From Antedon mediterranea (taxonomy: Eukaryota > Echinodermata > Crinoidea > Comatulida > Antedonidae): 64,000 nt of DNA. The stretch is from contig NC_092678.1 of assembly GCF_964355755.1 (NCBI RefSeq), positions 6,916,922-6,980,921 of the forward strand, in the 5' to 3' direction. The notes below the pieces were generated by a model. That model had not been told where the DNA came from, made no database searches, and saw only the letters and a list, made by a program, of their open reading frames with translations. Position numbers and translations under genes: made by a program. How positions within the stretch are numbered: the first letter of the stretch is position 1; each line of letters opens with the position of its first letter. Below are positions 57,041 through 64,000 of the stretch, one piece after another.

Positions 57041-57580
57041 CTCTTAAATCGTTTCAAATAAAATAAAAAAAATATTTGTATTTATTGTGTCTATTACATA
57101 TGTGTGTGTTTCGATTATACTAGAAAGGTAGGCAGGCCAATTTATATATTTTCTTTTATTTTTATGTCTTTACGCAATGTGGCCAAGGATTACCAATAGT
57201 AAATTAATCACTGTCCTATCAGTATTTAGGATGTAAATTTACCGCACTTTTGTATACCTATTACCTATTAGCTCGATACTTCAATCATGTGATATTTAGC
57301 CATTAGAGTATTCACATGTCTTGGTTCGTAGGTTACTAAAAATGACAATTATTGCAATGCAATCATGAAATTAGGATGATAAATCGAATAACATCGATCG
57401 ACCATTTCTTTAAAAATGTAAATATCTAAAAAAGCAATGGGGCTCAAACTTACTTTAAGTTGAATATCTTAACTAAATCAGTGGTTTTATTAAGTTCTTT
57501 TCAACTAATTCTTTCGTGGATCTCCTCGGTGCTTCAGCAGTTTGCAGAAATCTGAATAACATGAATTAGCGGTATTAAAA
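57041..57580 (-). pseudogene. A-type exon 2 remnant with intron flanks
   Basis: Colinear with 17176-17590 in gene A. Exon 2 equivalent 57551-57454 keeps both AG and GT but is 98 nt instead of 99 (one base lost in the GAAAC region), so the frame is broken. No other A-type exons are near. Lies between D and E. Confidence 0.8.
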
Positions 57581-57639
57581 GAGAGAGTCTAATAGGCCAC
57601 GATGTCCAAAAGCAGTGACATTTTATTACATTTAACAAT

Positions 57640-58435
57640 AGGAACCATCTCTACTGCAAACAAGTACACAATTTACACTAGAGACCATCTCTAATGCAAA
57701 TAAGTACACAATTAACATTAGGGACCATCTCTACTGCAAATAAGTACACAATTAACATTAGGAACCATCTCTACTGCAAATAAGTGCACAATTAACAATA
57801 GGGACCATCTCTAATGCAAATAAGTACACAATTAACATTAGGGACCATCTCTACTGCAAATAAGTGCACAATTAACAATAGGGACCATCTCTAATGCAAA
57901 TAAGTACACAATTTACACTAGGGACCATCTCTACTGCAAATAAGTACACAATTAACACTAGAGACCATCTCTAATGCAAATAAGTACACAATTAACATTA
58001 GGGACCATCTCTACTGCAAATAAGTACACAATTAACATTAGGGACCATCTCTACTGCAAATAAGTGCACAATTAACAATAGGGACCATCTCTAATGCAAA
58101 TAAGTACACAATTTACACTAGGGACCATCTCTACTGCAAATAAGTACACAATTAACACTAGGGACCATTTCTACCGCAAGAGGTACACGATTAACTCTAG
58201 GGACCATTTCTACCGCAACTGAGTTCATAATTAACAATAGGGACCATCTCTACTGCAACTAAGATCACAATTACCAATAGGGACCATCTCTACTGCAACT
58301 AAGTTCACAGTTAACACTAGGGACCATCTCTACTGCAACTAAGTTCACAATAAACACTAGGGACCATCTCTACTGCAACTAAGTTCACAATTAGCACTAG
58401 GGACCATCTCCACTGCAACTAAATACACAATTAAC
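57640..58435. repeat. 40-bp minisatellite, about 20 copies
   Basis: Same unit as 42712-42990, expanded roughly threefold. Two-unit patterns alternate TACTGCAAATAAGTGC and TAATGCAAATAAGTAC, showing local block duplications. Confidence 0.93.
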
Positions 58436-58682
58436 ATTTTTTTTGTTGCGGTTCAACATATTTTTTAGCTAGATTCAGTAGCATAGGGCGAATGTAATTT
58501 TAATAATAAAACTGGACATTATCGTACCTTACAGAGATGGATAGACGTTCTTGGACAGAGATACTCTCTCTGAATCTTACCATTTTGTAGTGTCATCTTT
58601 AATCAAATCGATCAGATAACCGTATTGGTGAGGCGTCATTCGAAAAATAATTGAAGAACTCGTCTTTATTGGTCGCCAGATT

Positions 58683-58898
58683 ATGCTTTACCAACGTTTG
58701 AAACTGACCTTCCTTTCAGATCTGACTTCGTTCTTGTTTTCCCCTTCTGGCGAAATAAATAAAATGATAGCGGAAAGAATATCTTCCTCATTATCATCTG
58801 ATGATGACCATCCAGAAACGGATACCAGTTTAATGAAAATAATGTTTGACACCGTTATCTTATGCGAGGTCACAGAAAACGTGACGGAACAGGTGTGA
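58683..58898 (+). other. second copy of the 71-codon open frame
   Basis: Paralog of 43243-43458; see there. Confidence 0.25.
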
Positions 58899-59081
58899 AT
58901 GTTTTTCACGGAACGGTAAATGGGCGCGTCACGTTGAAATTAACGGCGCCCATAAACTATGTTGATCTATTTGTCAGTAGGCTAGCTTACTACTACCCTG
59001 CTAATGTAGACCTATGCTAATGACGTCATTGTCGTAAAAAATGTACCCACACACCAATATACAGACAACGGAACATCTTAC

Positions 59082-59200
59082 CTTTGTAGATTATCCGTCA
59101 AACGTGTAAACGGATAAATAGTTTTTTTGTCAAAATAACAAATAAGCTCAAAATGGTTAGTAAATTGTGGTGGTCTAGATTCCTCAGAGATTATTCTAAT
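59082..59200 (-). pseudogene. relic of exon 3 (C-type) downstream of gene E
   Basis: Counterpart of 43642-43760, with intact GTAAG donor and TIYPFTRLTDNLQR. Confidence 0.8.
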
Positions 59201-59560
59201 ACATGTTTGCAGAAATATTATTATTATTTATTTGTATTTCCAATTTAGTTTAGTAGCCAAAACCCTTTAGACAAAAAAATACATCCTGTTTTACCAATTT
59301 TCAATTTATGAATATTGAATTCAAAGGATAGATTCTAATTGAGACCTAAACACCTACTTTTTAAAATCTATTTTTGTTAAGTTTTAAATCAAATTCTTAA
59401 CCGCTAAAACGTATATTGGATTTAGATGCTTGTAAACTGATTGAACCGACTTAAATTACCCTAGCAAGCTTCGCCAACCCACCCTGAACTCTACTGGAGC
59501 CCTTGGTGGACCGCAACCTTGGTTCTTGCTTCGCTTGCAAGGCCTATTTAATCCATTCGG

Positions 59561-62500
59561 TTAGGCGTCAAATATTATGCCATTTTGGTTAAATGACTGT
59601 CGTTGAAGGACGCATTTATTCGTAACCATTCTTAAATATTTTTCTTTCTTCATCTCGATAAGTTTCTTATATTCACTCGGCATTTTATGAGAGTTGTTAA
59701 ATGAAAATCTGGATTTCCCATCATAGTGAAATTTAATTTTTCGTCCATCAGGTGCAATGCCAAATGGATAAAATCCATACAGTGATATCATATCGCAAAA
59801 CTGCACGGCAGCAGTGTACAAATACAGGCCGGATGAAATTTTATCTTTTATGTTCCAGAATCTGGAAAAAAAATTGAGATGTTGTAGGCTTAAGCCAAAC
59901 TACTATACTTTTTCATAATTTTCTAGGCCATGTCAATCGCAATTTTGAGTGGCGCAAGTTTTCTTAAGGAGACTGGCAAGCTTTCAAATATTAACAACTT
60001 AAGAAGGTCTAGGCCTACTAGACCTTCGCTTGAAATGAAATGCCTGCATTTTTAGCTCGACTTGTCATTCCTATCCTTTCAAATCACTATACGCCTAATG
60101 CATTGCATTTAGATACAGTTTTCTCATAAGAGAAAAAATAGTTCTAACTCTGTCAGTAAGCTAGCCCCATCAGTAAACTACTACCCTGCTAATGTCTGGG
60201 CATCATCGTCAGACATTTACCCACACACCAAAATATAGACAACGTCATCTCTTACCTTTGTAGATTATCCGCTAAACGTGTAAATGGATAAGCAATTGAA
60301 ATATCCAAGTTTGCTGTGTCAAAATAATGAATAAGCTCAAAATGTTTAGTAGTGTGTGGTCTAGATTCCTTAGAAAACCACAAAATAACATTTTTAAACT
60401 CTCTTAATCTTTCCAAATTAAACCTTGGATCACAGATACTATTATTTGTAATGCATCTTTGAAAAAATGCCATTGACTCCTGATTGGCAGACATTATGTT
60501 CGTTTTGTGTCCAACATCATTTACAAATTCTTTTATAGGAGCCATGTTTGATCTCATCACAAAGTCATGAGCGTCGATTTCAGAGCCACATCCACTGTTC
60601 AGAAGAATTCCACCATTGCCGACTACTGCGCATGTGCGATGCCGAGAAATTGTCTTTCCTTTTTTTTGTAGGTATTTGTAAAAATGAGTAGCCTTTCTGA
60701 ATTGTAGCAAATTCGAATATTTTCCACGTTGAATAAAAGGTATTAACACACTTGAATTGAACTCCTTCGTTTTGTGCCTGTGAGTAAAGTATAAATATAT
60801 TATCCTTAGTACATTGTTCTTGGCTATATAATATAACAGATATTGCCTTTTATATCTTATATTTAACCTCTAAGCAGTCAATATCTGTATATTAACACAC
60901 TTGAATTGAACTCCTTCGTTTTGTGCCTGTGAGTAAAGTATAAATATATTATCCTTAGTACATTGTTCTTGGCTATATAATATAACAGATATTGCCTTTA
61001 TATCTTATATTTAACCTCTAAGCAGTCAATATCTGTATATTAACACACTTGAATTGAATTCCTTCGTTTTTTGCATGAGTAAAGTATAAATATATTATCC
61101 TTAGTAAATTCTTGCCATGTTGATGACAATGTTGAAATAATATTCGTCTAGGCCTATCCTTTATGTATTTTGTTAACGTAAAACTACTTTTTTTACATTT
61201 TACTTTTTTATTATTTGTTCTTCTTTCTAACAAACAATGCTAAGCGCAATTTGCAGGCTGACTATAACATTTACAATTAAAATTCAACAAAGGTAAAAAA
61301 TAATGATTTAATTCAAAACACGTAAAAATTGAGAATGACTAGTTATAAATATCCAATGAATTGCTTGATAAAAGGCAGAAATTGTAAAACGACGACGAAA
61401 GTTAACCGAAAACACAGTTTTTACAAACCTTAATACGACGACAAAATTATTATTAATTATTTAGGCAAAAGATTCAAATTAAACAAAAGACGGCGCAAGA
61501 AGAAAATATAAAATCGTTAAAACGAAAAAGAGGTTTACAACCAAGATTATGAAGAGGCAAATTAAGGTAAAAATACGAAGCAAGATCACAATCAAACTTA
61601 GAAAAAACACATTTATATAGGAAAAATAATTAGGCTTGCTTTCACAGTCTTCTTGACATTCGGAGAAAACTACAAGAGCTTCTTGTTGAATTAAGCGTAC
61701 GGAATAAAGGCTTATTATTAAAGATTTTGGAAAGAGAGAGTGAGTTGGTCTATTGTTTAGAAATCAAAGGAAAGTTAGATTGGGCGAAAGGTAGAGGGCA
61801 CTGCGCGTTTGGTGTGTGGGAGGAATCTGTTTGCAATCCGTACGCCACAACACAGCAACAGTCAACTGGCCTGTATGTAAAACTTGGTTTCCACACGGAC
61901 ATATAACGCAAGGACGTTCGTAGACGCAATGCAAGCGGTAAAGTAGTTCGTGTAATCCATCGCTTGTGATTGATTACTAATGCTTGGTTCACACTAGAGA
62001 CGCAACACAACGACGTAACGCAACGTAAGAGATTTGACCAATCACAAGCGATGGATTATTTGAAATATCACTTGTCATTGGTCAACTCGCTTGCGTTGCG
62101 TCTACGTCATTGCGTTGCATCCACGTGGGAACCAAGCTTCACTGGTGTTGCGCTTGCGTCGTTGCGTTGCGTCCTAGATGTGAAGCAAGCATAGTGGGGA
62201 ACATTATTTTCTTTAAAAAACAACAAAACAGACAGAACAGAACTTTGTATTTATTAGACATCAGGGACACCTTTAGAGACCCAACCATCGAATCAATCCA
62301 GATCCTACCGAAAGGCAATGCAATCCTTGATGCTAATAATAAACATTTTATTTTGAACAAGAAACAGTATAATATTATATTGGTATATTTTGATATATCC
62401 CATATATGATATAAGATAAACAAATGTTGGCAGGACCAACGTGGTAAATCAATATCATTGAAGGCAATTGGTTACAAATGGACAAACTTACCTTAAGTTG

Positions 62501-62795
62501 AAAACTTTGGTTAAATCAATGGTTTTACTAAATTCAGTATCAAGTAATTCCTTCAACGGCTCCTGAACAGTTGAGAACAATCTGTGAATAAAAAAAAAAC
62601 ATATTGTATTTCTTAACAAGCAGTATTAAAGAAATAACTCAGGTACTAAAAATAATTATGTTTTACTAACCTTTGACAATACAGTATGTTTGTGTCTTTA
62701 CTGCGTGTTGATAAAGATAGTAGAGAAAATGAAGTTACCAATATAGATAAGGTTGTTATAAACATAAACAAGATAAGCCTTTGACGTCTATGCAT
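59561..62795 (-). CDS. gene E: ST8Sia-type sialyltransferase (GT29), intact paralog of C
   Basis: 345 aa. Exons: 62795-62671, 62581-62492, 60777-60256 and 59861-59561 (1038 nt, in frame); introns phase 2, GT-AG. Anchor, motif L ([17 protein letters not shown]), motif S ([22 protein letters not shown]), motif III (FHYD), motif VS (HKMPSE) and the C-terminal Cys are all present. It differs from C by lacking two single-residue insertions in exon 3 (QES; LREFK) and by a few substitutions (FQRC for LQRC, DTANL for DTVNL). E matches the other family members at the indels, so C carries the derived insertions. Same predicted Golgi donor chemistry; acceptor unknown. Confidence 0.93.
60740..61100 (-). 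repeat. triplicated intron-2 acceptor and exon-3 start of gene E
   Basis: Same three-copy arrangement as in C (acceptors near 60778, 60928 and 61075). The third copy has lost part of the acceptor context (TTTTTTGCATGAG), so it may no longer splice. Confidence 0.88.
61980..62192. mobile_element. CTTGGTTCACAC-type MITE in intron 2 of gene E
   Basis: Counterpart of 46538-46750. Confidence 0.75.
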
Positions 62796-62875
62796 GGCTG
62801 TCTATATAAATCAGATAATAAACATAATATAAAAATAATACGGTATTTATTATAATAGTACATTATTTACATTGA

Positions 62876-62878
<3 letters not shown>

Positions 62879-62911
<33 letters not shown>

Positions 62912-62912
62912 C
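62879..62912. repeat. (TA)n microsatellite upstream of gene E
   Basis: Homologous to the tract at 47430-47456 near C. Here it abuts the hammerhead-bearing segment instead of the palindrome. Confidence 0.95.
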
Positions 62913-63021
62913 GTGGTGAATTTAACGCAGACCATGAAAGCGAAAGGTGCTCGATACAAAATGTAGAGCCAAATATAAATAAATGAAAGACGCTAGTAAA
63001 TTACCAACTGAACATTTTATT

Positions 63022-63065
63022 GCACTACAGGCTGTTTCATGAGTATGAACTCAATCTTCAGGTGC
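63022..63065 (-). ncRNA. type I hammerhead ribozyme
   Basis: Minus strand, 5' to 3': GCAC (stem I), CUGAAGA (core, CUGANGA), UUGAGU-UCAU-ACUCAU with a 5-bp UGAGU/ACUCA stem II, GAA, stem III AC-AGCCU-GU (or ACAG/CUGU), A17, GUGC (stem I). Every stem pairs; stem I is four perfect pairs. Predicted cleavage lies between 63026 and 63025. An AATAAA follows, then ~100 bp to a (TA)n, as in the other hammerhead-like elements here. Such ribozymes occur in Penelope-like elements and retrozymes; which one this is cannot be told. Confidence 0.75.
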
Positions 63066-63249
63066 TTGGCTCTGAATGATAGTCACAAGTGAATACAAAA
63101 AGCTATAATGAAGTCTTAAGGCAAACTGTTTATGTGAACAATAGTATGCTAATTAGCAAGTACAACACATCTCTATTTCCTGAACAGTCTATTGTTAACC
63201 AAATTCTTATTATCTAAATTACTGATACTTTAGTAGAAACTTTCTCCTA

Positions 63250-63620
63250 TCGTCGTCGACACCACGAAGTGACACTAACCGCGTAATTGATAAAAACAGC
63301 GTTTCGAGAAAAACGCGATTGAAGAAACGAGCTTCACAAAACACACGATTTCGTCCTCAAAAAAATGTCACTAAGATTTTTAATTTACATACATACAAAG
63401 TTAGACAATCCAGCTACCCGTTACTTTAATTTAATTTTAATCATATTAATTAATTACCAAGTAAATTAAAGTTAAACTTTAGTGTCACTTCGTGAAACCG
63501 AAAAATTCATTTCCCTACGTAGTTTACGCTTACGAAGTGACACTAACGCAGTTAGTGTCACTTCGTGAAACCGCAAATTCGATTTCACCGCGTATTTCTA
63601 GTGCGTTGGAAGTGACACTA
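63250..63620. repeat. cluster of inverted GTGTCACTTCGTG repeats
   Basis: CACGAAGTGACACTAAC at 63251, TTAGTGTCACTTCGTGAAACC at about 63479 and a near-perfect palindrome ACGAAGTGACACTAACGCAG/TTAGTGTCACTTCGT at 63533-63570, then a weaker GGAAGTGACACTA at 63608. Looks like nested copies of a small MITE with TTAGTGTCACTTCGTG ends. Confidence 0.8.
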
Positions 63621-64000
63621 CTGTGTAATTCATAGCTTTCCAATGCAATGATCCTACATCATAACAATTAAGTATGGTCCTTGATAAGTGAACACTATTA
63701 TATATACATTACAAACATGCATGTCTCCTTTAAGCCCTGCCTGCACTATCCGACTTGCTTCATCTTCCATTTCCATCAAATTTTTGCTCAAGAACCATCT
63801 CTTCCTTATTTATTACATGGCCATCTCCTCGGAGATGGCCATTTAATGTATTGTTTTCATTGATTTCCCTTTTGATTCTATTCATTTTTCCATTATTTTA
63901 GTTTGTTAGTTTTCATAAATTCTATTTATTTTTATTAAATTTTTGTATGTTATTGTCTTATCAAATTGCATTTTTGTGAGGTTCTCTCTATCTAATGATC
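63621..64000. other. spacer
   Basis: AT-rich. A short hairpin GGCCATCTCC/GGAGATGGCC sits at 63821-63842. No gene seen. Confidence 0.45.

Overview
The window looks like animal (metazoan) nuclear DNA. Its genes are split by GT-AG introns, it is AT-rich, full of microsatellites and minisatellites, and packed with non-LTR retrotransposons, tRNA- and 5S-derived SINEs and DNA transposons. The 8-mer TAGGCCTA recurs throughout. My guess is an invertebrate deuterostome, perhaps an echinoderm; this rests on element types and on an expanded ST8Sia-like family and is not proven.

The only host genes I can support are five tandem, same-strand (minus) sialyltransferases of the ST8Sia type (CAZy GT29). I call them A (15671-18108), B (24635-28344), C (44121-47347), D (50994-54489) and E (59561-62795). 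Each has four coding exons: exon 1 encodes a short tail plus signal anchor, exon 2 a stem segment, exon 3 sialyl motif L, and exon 4 motifs S, III and VS. All introns are phase 2. B and D are near-identical paralogs, as are C and E, so a B-C block was duplicated to give D-E. B, C, D and E keep full reading frames. A has intact splice sites and motifs but a one-base frame discrepancy in exon 3. Between the genes lie exon relics: tandemly duplicated pieces of exon 4 (B, D), of exon 3 (C, E), and A-type remnants at 49.9 and 57.5 kb.

Region by region: 0.3-0.85 kb is a 53-bp minisatellite. 1.1-7.0 kb is a pair of long inverted repeats enclosing a CR1/L2-like retrotransposon whose ORF carries a 2A-like motif. 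8.5-9.8 kb holds repeats and an inverted-repeat element with hammerhead-like cores next to (TA)n. 11.0-14.2 kb is a second, decayed CR1/L2-like element with a PHD-like finger. 15.7-18.1 kb is gene A. 18.4-23.7 kb holds SINEs (one 5S-derived), a piggyBac remnant and a hAT-like element with a visible empty site. 24.4-28.4 kb is gene B. 28.6-32.3 kb holds mobile elements, including a four-copy palindromic one with an 8-bp target duplication. 33.1-42.2 kb is one 9.1-kb CACTA/EnSpm-like element with very large subterminal arrays; its empty site survives at 48.4 kb. 42.7-47.3 kb is gene C. 47.4-48.3 kb holds a perfect 121-bp-arm palindrome, a hammerhead-like element and a tRNA-derived SINE. 49.5-55 kb is an A-type remnant and gene D. 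55-59 kb holds repeats and an A-type exon-2 remnant. 59.5-62.8 kb is gene E. 63.0 kb carries a well-formed type I hammerhead ribozyme on the minus strand.

Together the five enzymes would act in the Golgi, transferring sialic acid from CMP-sialic acid to glycans. The repeat content shows an array that has been repeatedly duplicated and invaded, and the paired copies let several insertions be ordered in time.
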